From Paracoccus aurantiacus (lineage in GTDB: Bacteria; Pseudomonadota; Alphaproteobacteria; Rhodobacterales; Rhodobacteraceae), in NCBI RefSeq assembly GCF_007993065.1, contig NZ_VOPL01000007.1, forward strand, positions 62,001-126,000: 64,000 nucleotides of DNA, in the 5' to 3' direction. The notes beneath the pieces are model-generated. The model was not told the origin of the DNA. It saw only the letters and a program-made list of their open reading frames with translations, and did not search any database. How positions within the stretch are numbered: position 1 is the stretch's first letter; each line of letters opens with the position of its first letter. Made by a program: the position numbers and the translations under genes. Below are positions 35,307 through 44,842 of this stretch, piece by piece.

Positions 35307-35472
35307 CCTCCAGTTACGCCGGTGCTGATCGGCGCGATTGAAAAATCGTCCGGTGTCAGCCTTGACGTGATTGCGGTGATGTAAGAGGGTTGCCTTATCG
35401 GTGTCCTACCGAAGGCATTTTCAGAGGGCGTACACGGGCATGTGTGCGCCCTCTGCAATTTTTAGGGCCAAG

Positions 35473-35688
35473 TCATTTCCCGTCCTCTGATGATTCAGTG
35501 TTCCATATTTTGTCGACCGGGACGCCGAGCTTCTCAGCCAGTGCCTTGGATATGCGGGCCGAGCGGCGCTCTTTTTTGGCAACATCGACCACCGCAGTGT
35601 GGGACACTCCGAGTTCACGAGCGATCGCCCGGAAACTGGTGCCGGATCGCTTCAGAGCATGCTTCAATTTCTCGTAGGACGGGTCCAT
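35473..35688 (-). CDS. small XRE/Ner-like helix-turn-helix regulator
   Basis: The 71-residue protein contains a compact HTH: SYEKLKHALKRSGTSFRAIARELGVSHTAVVDVAKKERRSARISKALAEKLGVPVDKIW. It resembles Nlp/Ner-type phage regulators. The ATG at 35688 follows CGAGGCGG; the upstream TTG extension is less likely. It sits between the IS21 genes and the ATPase gene and may control genes of the inserted unit. A possible promoter region upstream (35730-35800) is unusually A/T-rich. Confidence 0.8.
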   Translation of the reverse strand: MDPSYEKLKHALKRSGTSFRAIARELGVSHTAVVDVAKKERRSARISKALAEKLGVPVDKIWNTESSEDGK

Positions 35689-36731
35689 GCCGCCTCGGGT
35701 CCAATAGACGTGTTTCGCAGTCAATTGGAGCGAGAGGACTAAGTCAAGTTACTGATTTTAATACAATATTGTAAGATTGGGGATGGTATTAGAATATTGC
35801 AGCTGGGACCCTAGGTTCAGGGAAGGCTCTGCCTGAACGGACCGTCCACGTCGTCCACGACCTTTTTATTCTTTGATGTCCGTTGCTTGAAGTGAATCAG
35901 AACCCTCATGGAACGCGCGCGCTCCTCCGGCAAGATTTGACCTGAGGGTACAAGATCGAGGTTCATACGATTTTCGCATTGAATAACGGCCTGATGGTAC
36001 TGAAAGCTTCCAAAGAAGCTTCGTGATGCCGTCCGGCGGCGCGAATAATCCTTTTGATCGCCTGCCGCGCCGAGTCGGGCAGCCAGCTGCTTAGCCAATC
36101 AGATTTCAGCAGGATAAACCAGTTCGCTCCGGAAATACGGTGGTAACTCGCCCAGTGAGGCCAGACCAAAAGCTGTGGCGATCCGCCCAAGCATGCGCTC
36201 TCTATACTGAGGCTGGAAAGCTCGCAGCTTCGGAACCGCAGGGACCGGATGCAAGTACCAGTCTGATTGAGTCGCTATTGATCTCGCGGTCACGGCATCC
36301 ATGGTTCCAGTAGCTTCACAGCCCCTTCTAGCTTCCATCGCCTTACGGAGATAGGCTTCCACCTACAATACGGCAAGCGCGCCAGACAGCTGGCGTTGGT
36401 GTCAGCAAGCGCGGGCGGAAGGCTGGCTTTCGCTGCACTTCAATCGAACGACGGAAAAGGAGCCGTGAGCGGACAGGCGGGTTCTGGAAAGCACTGGCCA
36501 GTAGGCGGCCGTTCATGCGGCGCATCATCGAGCAAAGTTTGCCTCGTCAGTTCGCGACCTAATCCGAGCCGTTCGATGGCCCACTGTAGAGTTTCACCTG
36601 CAGTTTAGGCGGTGGGCGCATGAGACCGGATCGGTATGAGCCGGCAAAACTTGTCGGGTGCGCAGAAACACCGCACTGTGTGGACTCAGGAACGAAATAG
36701 GCATCGGCGATTGGCGGTGGCAGAAGCGTCG
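35689..36731. other. 1.0-kb region with degenerate coding remnants
   Basis: No intact gene is supported. On the reverse strand a frame at 36099-36362 (VEAYLRKAMEARRGCEATGTM...RMLGRIATAFGLASLGELPPYF) breaks off. A continuation in another frame (KSDWLSSWLPDSARQAIKRIIRAAGRHHEA, to 35963) suggests one decayed gene of unknown family. The remaining part next to the ATPase gene holds nothing I recognise. Confidence 0.4.
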
Positions 36732-39482
36732 CTACTGTCGTTGCGATAGTGACTTGTAGTAAATCCTAGCCGCGCCGGGCGTGGGCTCGAAGGTGAAGCA
36801 ATCGCAATAGTCATCGATCGCCTGCATTACGCCGAGCAGGGACGGGCCGGAGAATGCCGCTGTCTGGCCGGTGCCCCAGTGGCTTAGGAAATTTCCGACG
36901 ATTGTCACCATGTTGGTGTTCAGACCGGCTTGCTGGGCCGCGTCGAGTGCGAGACTGTTTGCGGCCCTGTGCAGCTTGACGGCCGCCTCAATGGCTTTGA
37001 GGAATTCGCTCGACAATTGCTTGTCGTCATTGAAGGCTATGTCCACAGGCACCGGGATCCGGAGCTTGCTGATGAGACCGCTCAATCGGTATTCAAGATA
37101 CTGCCTTACGCCTTCCTTCGCTGAATCAACCTGACCAGCCTGAAGCATCGAGATAGTGCGGTCCCGCACCCTGTTGACCGCTCCGGCCTGCGGCAGGACG
37201 GCGACCTGCGGCGATCCCTCGAGGCGCTGGTGCCACCACGTTCCCGAACCGCTGTGCTTGTTGAACAGCTTCTCAAGCATCGTGTCGTGGCTCAACAGGA
37301 TCACCTGCGGACCTGTCGCGTTTCCGGGCCTCGCGAAGGTGGTTCTGATGAGCTCAACGAGGAAGTGCTGGTGCCCGGCGTCGAAGCTGGACGTTACGTC
37401 ATCGAGAACTACGAATTTCGGCAGTCCGCCATAGAGGGACGCAGCCGCCAGATAGAGTGAAATCGCGAAGGCGTTGCGGAAACTCTCTGAGAGAAGCGCT
37501 TGGGGTGAGACGTTCGTCAGCCCGTAGAAGTGGGCAAGGCCGATGCGCAGTTCCTCACTGTTCGCCTTCTTAGAAACGGCCGGCTCGACCCCGTGGAACG
37601 ACATCTTCTTGAAATAGTCTTTGAAGACCGGCTCGACGGCAGCGAGGCGCGCCTTGCTCATGCCCGCCTCTGCGGTCGCGAATGTCTTTGATGCATCAAC
37701 AAGAAAGTTGCGAACTCGATCGACACAGGCGTCTCTCGCGGTTTCTTCCCCTATCACTTCCCGGGATTGCTCGAGTTCATGCCAGCTATCCTGCAAGCGT
37801 CGCGCGGTCTCCACTTTCTTAGTGACCTCGACCGAGGACGGCGGCAGTTCTTTCTCGAGTTGGGCCTGCTCGGCTGCCAGCTTCATATCGTTCTCGCCGG
37901 CCTTGGTACGCAGCGCCGCAAGATGTTCCACCAACGCTTCGGCTTCCGCCTTGGTGATCGAGCCTTGGGCGGCTCGGGCCTGCCGCACGGCGAGCAGCCG
38001 TTTTTCGGCGGTGGGCTCTAAAGTGGATTCGAGCTGAAGAAGCTCTGTCCACCCAGCCTCGTTCCATTCCGTCGCCAGCGCCGTGGTCGCCTTATCCAAA
38101 GCTTCGAACTCGGACAGCTTGGAGGCAATGTGGTCCCGCAGGCTGTGAGCTCCCGTCCCATCGCAAAGCGGGCAAAGATGCGGATCCTGCCACTCTCCGG
38201 CTTCCACGACCTTCGTGCCCGCCTGATAAAGCTGGAGCATCAGATCGCCGGCGGTCTTCTCCAGTGCGTTCTCCCGCTCGGCGGCCCGCGTGGTCAATTG
38301 CGCGGCCCGCTCCGTGACTGGAGCCTCGTGATTGACTTTCTCGAGGTCGCCGCGTTCTCGAATACGGGCGCTGAGGCGCTCGCGTTTCGGGCCGGCCTCG
38401 GCATCCTTGATCGCCTCTATGCAAGCGTCGATGTCGATGGTGGCGAATGCCCTTCCTTCACAGACGGGTTTCAGGGGCGGTATCTGGGCCAGCGCGTCCC
38501 GGCACTTCTCTTTCGCCGCCGGCGCATCCAACTCGCCGATGGCCGTGCCGACTAGAATCTCGTAGTCCTTGGCGATCGCCGCTGACAGTTCACCGGCGGT
38601 CCGTTCTTCACGTGCCTTGTTCTGCGAATGGGCGGCGGTGTCGAAGTGATTGTTGAACGCGCGCGTGTTCGCCAGACCTGCGAGGGCCTGACGAAGGTCG
38701 CTATATGCGGATAGCCCCAGCAGGCCGGAAAAGGTGCGCCCCCGAACGAGTGGGGCCGCGGCGATGAACTTCTGAAATGTCGGTCCATCGAGGAACACGA
38801 ACTCGCGGTTGAGCGCGGTCAGTATCGCGCTGGCGTCCCACGGCGCCGTGGCGGCGACCGAGCGAAGGCCGAGCGTGTTCCGGCTGACGGTGATCTCGCA
38901 TTTTTCTCCGCAGGGCTCGGCGACGAGCCGGAGCTTTATGGTCGATTGACCGGTCGAGTGAAATCGATTCTGATAGTAATCTATGTCCCGCTCGGCGGCG
39001 GGGAGTTCATCCAGCCAAGGTAGCTTTCCGGTTATCGCGTAACGCACGGCATCGTAGACCGATGTCTTGCCCACGCCGTTGACTGCAGAGATGCTGCTGA
39101 CCTTGGCGGGTTGCACCTTAAGCTCGAGGGGATGCCCCTCATTGTTCACGCCCCTGAATCCCTCGATCGAAACCCCCTCAAGTAACCAGCCGGTCACTGG
39201 CGGGAGGGGCGCGGCCAATGGTTGGGCGGTAGCCGCGTTTGCGGGCGCTACCGCCGCCTCGCCTGCATCCTTGTCCTCGGCCTGCAGCGCCGCGCAAATC
39301 TCGAACAACCGATCCCAGACTTCGTCCGCCTGGTATTTTCCCTCGAGAAGCGCTGGAAATTGCTTGCGCATTTCCACTCCCAGCGCGGCGTCCATCAGGT
39401 CGATATAGTTTCCGAACGCGGATAGATTGTCGTCGAGACTTGCATTCTCGTCGAATGCGAAGGCCGCTGACTGTACAGCCAT
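36732..39482 (-). CDS. Rad50/SMC-like AAA ATPase with zinc hook
   Basis: The 916-residue protein carries an N-terminal helical extension of about 100 residues, then GVSIEGFRGVNNEG and Walker A AVNGVGKTSVYDAV near residue 134. A long coiled-coil region contains a single CPLC (DPHLCPLCDGTG, near 436), like a Rad50 zinc hook. An ABC signature LLSESFRNAFAISLYLA (near 662), Walker B KFVVLDDVTSSFD (near 692) and H-loop ILLSHD (near 730) follow. An unassigned 170-residue C-terminal domain ends the protein. LDDVxSxxD in place of LDEP is common in solitary ATPases of defence islands. No nuclease partner lies next to it. A defence or DNA-repair role is inference. Confidence 0.82.
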   Translation of the reverse strand: MAVQSAAFAFDENASLDDNLSAFGNYIDLMDAALGVEMRKQFPALLEGKYQADEVWDRLFEICAALQAEDKDAGEAAVAPANAATAQPLAAPLPPVTGWLLEGVSIEGFRGVNNEGHPLELKVQPAKVSSISAVNGVGKTSVYDAVRYAITGKLPWLDELPAAERDIDYYQNRFHSTGQSTIKLRLVAEPCGEKCEITVSRNTLGLRSVAATAPWDASAILTALNREFVFLDGPTFQKFIAAAPLVRGRTFSGLLGLSAYSDLRQALAGLANTRAFNNHFDTAAHSQNKAREERTAGELSAAIAKDYEILVGTAIGELDAPAAKEKCRDALAQIPPLKPVCEGRAFATIDIDACIEAIKDAEAGPKRERLSARIRERGDLEKVNHEAPVTERAAQLTTRAAERENALEKTAGDLMLQLYQAGTKVVEAGEWQDPHLCPLCDGTGAHSLRDHIASKLSEFEALDKATTALATEWNEAGWTELLQLESTLEPTAEKRLLAVRQARAAQGSITKAEAEALVEHLAALRTKAGENDMKLAAEQAQLEKELPPSSVEVTKKVETARRLQDSWHELEQSREVIGEETARDACVDRVRNFLVDASKTFATAEAGMSKARLAAVEPVFKDYFKKMSFHGVEPAVSKKANSEELRIGLAHFYGLTNVSPQALLSESFRNAFAISLYLAAASLYGGLPKFVVLDDVTSSFDAGHQHFLVELIRTTFARPGNATGPQVILLSHDTMLEKLFNKHSGSGTWWHQRLEGSPQVAVLPQAGAVNRVRDRTISMLQAGQVDSAKEGVRQYLEYRLSGLISKLRIPVPVDIAFNDDKQLSSEFLKAIEAAVKLHRAANSLALDAAQQAGLNTNMVTIVGNFLSHWGTGQTAAFSGPSLLGVMQAIDDYCDCFTFEPTPGAARIYYKSLSQRQ

Positions 39483-40055
39483 AATATACGCGCCCTATGT
39501 TTGCCCGTCTCAATCATGACGTGAATATTTCGTGGACACAAGTGTCGCAGGTTTGATCGCGGTGAGCGGCGCTGTGGTGATTGAGCCTCCGCCAGCAGCC
39601 ACCAAAATGCCAGAACCCGTGAATGCCACGCTGTCACCGAGAATCGTGCTTGGAGGGCAATTCATGACCGACCACATCATCGCGCGCGGTGGATCTTGTC
39701 GAAGCCTGAACCCGAATAGTGATGCCACGCCGTTAGGGTCGCCAAGTACGAGCCGAAACGTCCGCTTCCTGATGATGACAAAGTCTAGCTGAAGGACCGC
39801 GATTGAGGTGCTTTGCTGCCGTCGAAAAATGAACGTCTGTGTGTCCGCTTTGGGCCGACCTTGCCTGACAACCACGAGCTGCGCGGCGCAATGGTGCCAC
39901 AGCGCCGCATGTCCGGTCAGAGCCCAATCTACCGAATGATGCGTAAGGCTCGAACGGAAGCATAGCGCTCCTGAAGCTGTGATTGTTGATCGTAAAACCG
40001 CAACGCCGCCCGATGATCGGACGGCGTCGACTCACAAATTAAACCAACCAACGTA
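39483..40055. other. intergenic region between ATPase and Tct operon
   Basis: These 573 bases contain only weak overlapping frames on both strands (for example 39510-39875 reverse) with no recognisable domain. It probably contains the ATPase promoter next to 39482 and debris of an older gene. Confidence 0.4.
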
Positions 40056-41546
40056 TCAGTTCGCAATATCCTTTGCTCTTGAGCGGCGGAGAAATGGCGA
40101 CAGGTAGGGCCACAAGATACTGAGCAGGGCCAAGGCAAGCAACACCCCCGAAACAGGCCGGATCAGGAACAGTTCCAGCCCGTTATCGGCATAGGTGATG
40201 CCTCTCCTCAGGTTCAACTCCAGCATCGGGCCGAGGATGAAGGCCAGGATAAAGGGGCCGACCGGAAGCCGGCAGTGGTCCATGATCAGGCCAAGCGCCG
40301 CAAAGCCGAGCAAAAGCAGATAGTTGAAGGCCGTGCTGGAACCGACGAAGACGCCGACGAAGCCCAGAACGACAACTGCCGGATAAAGATAGTGATAGGG
40401 GATCTTCAGAATCGCCGGGAACAGCCGCATCCCGAAATATTGCAGCAGCAGCACCAGCACTGCCGAAATCAGTGCAGTCAGGAACAGGGCATAGACGATA
40501 CCGGGATTGTTGGTAAACAGAAGCGGTCCGGCCTGGATACCGTGGATCATCAACCCACCCAGCAGGATCGCCGTTGTGCCGTCCCCCGGAATACCAAGCG
40601 CCACCATAGGGATCAACGAGCCGCCGACAGAGGCATTGTTCGACGTTTCCGAGGCAAATACCCCATCAATGATCCCTTCGCCGAATTTCTCGGGCGTGCG
40701 AGAGGCGGATTTCGCCTGCGCATAGGCGACCATATTCGACAGGCCGGATCCCATGCCGGGCAGGAAGCCAATCCAAAGACCAATGAAGAACGACCGGATG
40801 ATGTTCCAGGCATTGTCCCGATATTCGCGCAGGCTGACGCCAAAGCCCCGGATATCCGTCATGTCGACCTCGGGCACCTGCTGTTGTCCCCGCGCATAGT
40901 CCGCGACGACCTGCTTCAGCGCGAACAGGCCCAGCATCAGCGCAACAAGATCCAGACCGCTGCCAAGATAGATACTGCCGAAGGTAAAGCGTGCGTAACC
41001 GTCGATCGGCGCGAAGCCGACGGTGCTGAGCAGCAGGCCAAGTGCGGCCGAGGCCATGCCCAGGAACACGCTGCCCTTCGACAGCGCCGCAACCAGCGAG
41101 ATTGCGCAGAAGCCAAGCGAGAAATACTCCCATGGTCCCAGCTTCAGGGCGAGCTTGGCAAGCATGGGGCTGAGGAACATGGCAACAGTGATCGACAGAA
41201 CGGTGCCGAGGAACGAGGCGGTAATCCCCGCGCCAAGTGCCTTTACCGCCTGTCCGTTGCGCGTCATCGGATAGCCGTCAAAACAGGTGGCAATGGATGA
41301 GGGCGATCCCGGTATCCCCAGCAGGATCGAACCGATCAGCCCACCAGATACGCCGCCGATCCAGATCGAGACCAGCATGGCCAGCCCGACTTCCGATGGC
41401 ATGCCGAATGTCACGGGCAGAAGCAACGCCACCCCAAGGCCGCCAGACAGGCCCGGGATAGCACCAAGGATGATCCCGATCGTCGTCGACACCAGAATGA
41501 TCAGGAAAGTAAGCGGTTGCAGAAGTGTCAGGAATGTATCCAGCAT
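40056..41546 (-). CDS. tctA: tripartite tricarboxylate transporter large permease (TctA family)
   Basis: The 496-residue protein is of TctA length with about 12 membrane segments. It has TTIGIILGAIPGLSGGLGVALLLPVTFGM near the N-terminus and the paired GxxxG repeats IGGVSGGLIGSILLGIPGSPSSIATCFDGYPM and ETSNNASVGGSLIPMVALGIPGDGTTAILLGGLMIHGI, both diagnostic of TctA. The ATG at 41546 follows GAGGGTCGTGAG. It forms the main channel with TctB for a carboxylate bound by a TctC-type protein. Confidence 0.95.
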   Translation of the reverse strand: MLDTFLTLLQPLTFLIILVSTTIGIILGAIPGLSGGLGVALLLPVTFGMPSEVGLAMLVSIWIGGVSGGLIGSILLGIPGSPSSIATCFDGYPMTRNGQAVKALGAGITASFLGTVLSITVAMFLSPMLAKLALKLGPWEYFSLGFCAISLVAALSKGSVFLGMASAALGLLLSTVGFAPIDGYARFTFGSIYLGSGLDLVALMLGLFALKQVVADYARGQQQVPEVDMTDIRGFGVSLREYRDNAWNIIRSFFIGLWIGFLPGMGSGLSNMVAYAQAKSASRTPEKFGEGIIDGVFASETSNNASVGGSLIPMVALGIPGDGTTAILLGGLMIHGIQAGPLLFTNNPGIVYALFLTALISAVLVLLLQYFGMRLFPAILKIPYHYLYPAVVVLGFVGVFVGSSTAFNYLLLLGFAALGLIMDHCRLPVGPFILAFILGPMLELNLRRGITYADNGLELFLIRPVSGVLLALALLSILWPYLSPFLRRSRAKDIAN

Positions 41547-41556
41547 CTCACGACCC

Positions 41557-42003
41557 TCAGAACAGGAAGCCCTGGGGCAGGAACGTCCCCAGCATCGTCT
41601 TGAAGACAAGGTGCACGCCTAGCGTCAGCAGCAGGGCATAAATCGCGCCGCGCATCAGGCTGCGTTTCTCGGGCCCCGCAATAGCCCAGTAAAGCGCGAA
41701 ACCGCCGATGAAAGTCGCCGCATGGAACCCCACCAGCCACAGGCCGAGCGCATAGCCGACCAGCAAGCCGGCCATTGTCAGGCCACGCCGCCATTCTGTG
41801 GCGGGAATGGCTGGTGTCACCCGGTTGCTTTTCCGCAGCAAAAGACCAAGCCCGCAGATAATCAGAATGGCGCAAGCCATCATCGGAAACAGCTTCGGGC
41901 CGGGATCGTTGTTGAATGTGCGTACGCTGATCTGCGCGGCGCTGATCACCCCGCCCGCACCGAGCACCAGCAAGGCGGCGCCCAATGGCTTGTCGGTATT
42001 CAT
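41557..42003 (-). CDS. tctB: tripartite tricarboxylate transporter small permease (TctB family)
   Basis: The 148-residue protein has four membrane helices, with FNNDPGPKLFPMMACAILIICGLGLLL and LVGYALGLWLVGFHAATFIGGFALYWAI in the TctB order. The ATG at 42003 has GGGAGGAGACAGG upstream. It lies 10 bases before tctA and 34 bases after the tctC gene, in one reverse operon. Confidence 0.9.
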   Translation of the reverse strand: MNTDKPLGAALLVLGAGGVISAAQISVRTFNNDPGPKLFPMMACAILIICGLGLLLRKSNRVTPAIPATEWRRGLTMAGLLVGYALGLWLVGFHAATFIGGFALYWAIAGPEKRSLMRGAIYALLLTLGVHLVFKTMLGTFLPQGFLF

Positions 42004-42037
42004 CCTGTCTCCTCCCTTCTGCGAAAATGCGCTCTGC

Positions 42038-42991
42038 CTATTGCGAAAGGCCGAGCGCTTCGGCCAGTTTGGCGATCTTCGCGTCCTCCTCGGCCACGAA
42101 GGCCTGAGTGGCCGCGACATCATAGGCGGTAAAGGCGCTGTCGGCAGCGGCCAGACGTTCCTGAACGGTCGGATCGTCCGCCATGCCGGCCACGGCCTCG
42201 TTGATGGCCTGCACTGTCGGCTCGGGGATGCCTGCCGGCCCCCAGATCACCAGTGGAGCCAGCCAGGTGATGTCGACGCCCTGGCTCTGGCAGGTTTCGT
42301 ATTCGGGATAGTCGGGATCGGGCTGAGGGTCGATCATGCAAAGAACGCGCATCTGACCGGATTCTTCAAACTGCTGGGCCGAACCCGCGCCGAGATTGCC
42401 GATGTCGATGTGACCACCCTGAACGCCGGCAACCTTGTCGACTTCGGCCGAGGCCTCGACCAGTCGCAGGTCGATTCCCTCGGCCTCCATAAGTGCGCCA
42501 GCAATGAAATGGGTGGTCCCACCAAGAGACACGCCGACCGTGCGTTGGCCGGGATTGGCGCGGGCATCCTCGACGAAGTCGCGCAGGGTCTGCCAAGGTG
42601 CATTGGCACCAACCGCAAAAACCTGCGGCGGATAGCTTTGTGCAACGGCAACATTGGTGAACTCGCCAACCTGATGATCATATTTGCCCGTATGCGCGTT
42701 CACCATGAGGCCCGAGTGATAGAACAGCAGCGTCTGACCGTCGGGATCAGCATTGCGAACCTGCTCGAACGCGACGGTGCCGCTGCCGCCCGGCTGGTTG
42801 ATGACGGCGACGGGCGTGTCCAGCTTCTGCTGCAGATAATCGGCGACGATGCGGCCCATGATATCGGTGCCGCCGCCGGGACGTGACGGGATCACCAGTT
42901 CGATGGTGCCATTCGGCCAGTCCTGCGCCATGGCCGACAAAGGCAATATGCAAACTGCAAGTGCTGCCATGCTGCATTTACGGATGTTCAT
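42038..42991 (-). CDS. tctC: Tct/Bug-family periplasmic binding protein 1
   Basis: The 317-residue product has the signal peptide MNIRKCSMAALAVCILPLSAMA, cleaved before QDWP. The Bug fold shows in WPNGTIELVIPSRPGGGTDIMGRIVADYLQQKL, VINQPGGSGTVAFEQVRNADPDG and SLGGTTHFIAGAL. The ATG at 42991 follows GGGGAGGAG. It delivers a carboxylate or similar small anion to TctAB. A second Bug protein gene in the same run (44843) shares PGGxGxVAxEQVRNADPxGQxLLF, so the two are fairly close homologues. Confidence 0.93.
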   Translation of the reverse strand: MNIRKCSMAALAVCILPLSAMAQDWPNGTIELVIPSRPGGGTDIMGRIVADYLQQKLDTPVAVINQPGGSGTVAFEQVRNADPDGQTLLFYHSGLMVNAHTGKYDHQVGEFTNVAVAQSYPPQVFAVGANAPWQTLRDFVEDARANPGQRTVGVSLGGTTHFIAGALMEAEGIDLRLVEASAEVDKVAGVQGGHIDIGNLGAGSAQQFEESGQMRVLCMIDPQPDPDYPEYETCQSQGVDITWLAPLVIWGPAGIPEPTVQAINEAVAGMADDPTVQERLAAADSAFTAYDVAATQAFVAEEDAKIAKLAEALGLSQ

Positions 42992-43011
42992 GATTTCTCC
43001 TCCCCGGAGTT

Positions 43012-43920
43012 TCAGGCGGCAACGCGGTCGCGAAGCCAATCAACAAGCACGCGCCGCGCCTCCAGATGGCGGGCCTGTCCCGCGATCAGGAATCCGTGGT
43101 CGCAATCGTGGAACTGCCGGACGGTCACATCGACGCCCGCCAGGACCAACTGCCCGGCATAGCGCTGCGCCTCGAACCGCAGCGGGTCCAGACCTGCCGT
43201 CAGAATGAAGGCGGGCGGCTGGCCGGCCAGTTCGGATGCATCGGCCAGAACCGGCGATAGCAGTGGATCGGTCAGGTTCGCCGGGTCCGAGGCGTAAAGC
43301 GCATTGAACGCACGCAACCGTTCCGCCGGGAAAATGCTATGCGGCTCCAGCTTTTCCTCTGCTGGTGTGACGCCGTCCAGAAACGGATAGTCCATGAACT
43401 GACCGCGCAGCGCGAATTGCCCCGAACGGCTTGCCATCAGGCAAACGGCGGCGGTTAAATTCCCGCCCGCGCTGTGCCCGCCCAGCACGATCCGCGCGGG
43501 ATCGACGCCAAGCGCGCCCGCCTGTCGAAACGCCCAGACCGTGATGTCGTGACATTCGTGCAGCGCGGTTGGAAACGGAAATTCCGGCGCGAGGCGATAG
43601 TCGACATCCAGCACCACGGCGCCCAATTGACTGGCTAAATGCGCGCAGAACACCGTGTCGCGGCGCTGATAGCCGCGCACGAAGCCGCCACCGTGTATAT
43701 TGATGACCATCGGTCGCAACCCGCCCGCCGCTCCTTTCGGCGTTACCTTCAGGACGCGCGCATCACCGACACGGGTTGGAACAGCCAGTTCCTCGACCTC
43801 GACCAGATCAAGGTCAGCCTCCATCTCGGGGGTCAGTCGTGTTTCCACCAGCGATCCGGTGCGCAGCCGGACGGCCGCCGCCGCGCGTTCATCTGCATTC
43901 CAGTCAAATTCGTCCTTCAT
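43012..43920 (-). CDS. alpha/beta hydrolase (HSL/esterase family)
   Basis: The 302-residue protein is an alpha/beta-hydrolase fold-3 esterase. The oxyanion HGGG is in VINIHGGGFVRG near residue 80. The nucleophile is in GGHSAGGNL near residue 150. The acid is in ILTAGLDPLRFEAQ and the histidine in DCDHGFLI near the end. I start at 43920, which overlaps the stop of the MBL-fold gene as ATGA. It probably hydrolyses an ester of the transported or derived compound. Confidence 0.88.
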   Translation of the reverse strand: MKDEFDWNADERAAAAVRLRTGSLVETRLTPEMEADLDLVEVEELAVPTRVGDARVLKVTPKGAAGGLRPMVINIHGGGFVRGYQRRDTVFCAHLASQLGAVVLDVDYRLAPEFPFPTALHECHDITVWAFRQAGALGVDPARIVLGGHSAGGNLTAAVCLMASRSGQFALRGQFMDYPFLDGVTPAEEKLEPHSIFPAERLRAFNALYASDPANLTDPLLSPVLADASELAGQPPAFILTAGLDPLRFEAQRYAGQLVLAGVDVTVRQFHDCDHGFLIAGQARHLEARRVLVDWLRDRVAA

Positions 43921-44756
43921 GCCGCGGCCTCCATCAATTTGCGAACCTGTGCGATCCGGCCATCGATCAATTGCGTCCACATGGCGGGATCGTGGAACGG
44001 ATTGTGACCGGGGCTGATCTGATCGACCTTGCCCATCATCTCGACCTGTTTCGGATGCGATCCCAAGGCAATATCGACCGGGAATTTTCGCATCTTCAGC
44101 AGCGAGTTCAGGAAATCATCCCGGATCGACACCGGCTGGCCAGAGCTTGCCAGCGCCTCATCAGACAGTGTGTTCAGCCCCACACCGCCATGCATCCCGC
44201 ATAGCAGCATCTCGCCATTCTCGCCCTCGGTTTCAAAGAAGAACGAGGTCGTGCCGGGCGTGTGTCCGGGCGACAGCACAGTGCGAATACGGCGCTGCCC
44301 GATCTCGACCGGCTTGTCATCGTCATAGAAAGCATCTGGTGTGAAGCTGCCGAAGGGGTAGCCTTCGGTGAAGATCTGATCGGGCCGATCGTTCATGAAT
44401 TGCCAGTCCTCGCGGCTCATCAGAACTTGCGCGCCGGTATGTTCGATCAGCACCCGCACCCCGCCGATATGGTCGTAATGCATGTGAGAGATCAGGATCT
44501 TTTTCACATCCAGCGGATCGAAGCCCAGCTTGCGGATGTTTTCCAGCACCAGATAGACCTGCGGCTGCATGGTCGTGTCGATCAGCGCAAGCCCGTCATC
44601 CGACGCCAGCAGATAGGCGCCGACCCAGTTGTTGCCGACGTAATACGTGTCTCGGGCAACCTGGAAAGGTTCGGTCGCTACTTCCCAAGGACGCTCGCAG
44701 CCTTGGCACAGGCATTCATACGGATCGGTTGGCAGCGGGGGCAGTTCGCGTTGCAT
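43917..44756 (-). CDS. MBL-fold metallo-hydrolase (B3 lactamase-like)
   Basis: The 279-residue protein carries the metal motif HMHYDHIGG near residue 92 (HxHxDH), a later histidine in SPGHTPGTTSFFFE and another in IALGSHPKQ. No signal peptide is seen, unlike true B3 lactamases, although the core (NNWVGAYLLASDDGLALIDTTM) resembles them. It is probably a cytoplasmic hydrolase of a thioester, lactone or ester. Its stop overlaps the esterase start, and the gene lies between two binding-protein genes. Confidence 0.87.
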   Translation of the reverse strand: MQRELPPLPTDPYECLCQGCERPWEVATEPFQVARDTYYVGNNWVGAYLLASDDGLALIDTTMQPQVYLVLENIRKLGFDPLDVKKILISHMHYDHIGGVRVLIEHTGAQVLMSREDWQFMNDRPDQIFTEGYPFGSFTPDAFYDDDKPVEIGQRRIRTVLSPGHTPGTTSFFFETEGENGEMLLCGMHGGVGLNTLSDEALASSGQPVSIRDDFLNSLLKMRKFPVDIALGSHPKQVEMMGKVDQISPGHNPFHDPAMWTQLIDGRIAQVRKLMEAAA

Positions 44757-44842
44757 GGCGAGATCACCTTCTGAATGGATGCAAGGGGCAGGCCGGAACC
44801 GCGACCGGTGCCGGAAGTCGTCAAAATGCGGAACGATTGGGC

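Noticed and set aside
39510-39875. 121-codon reverse frame and overlapping forward frame between ATPase and tctA
   Set aside because: Both strands are open with no motif or SD; I cannot support either.
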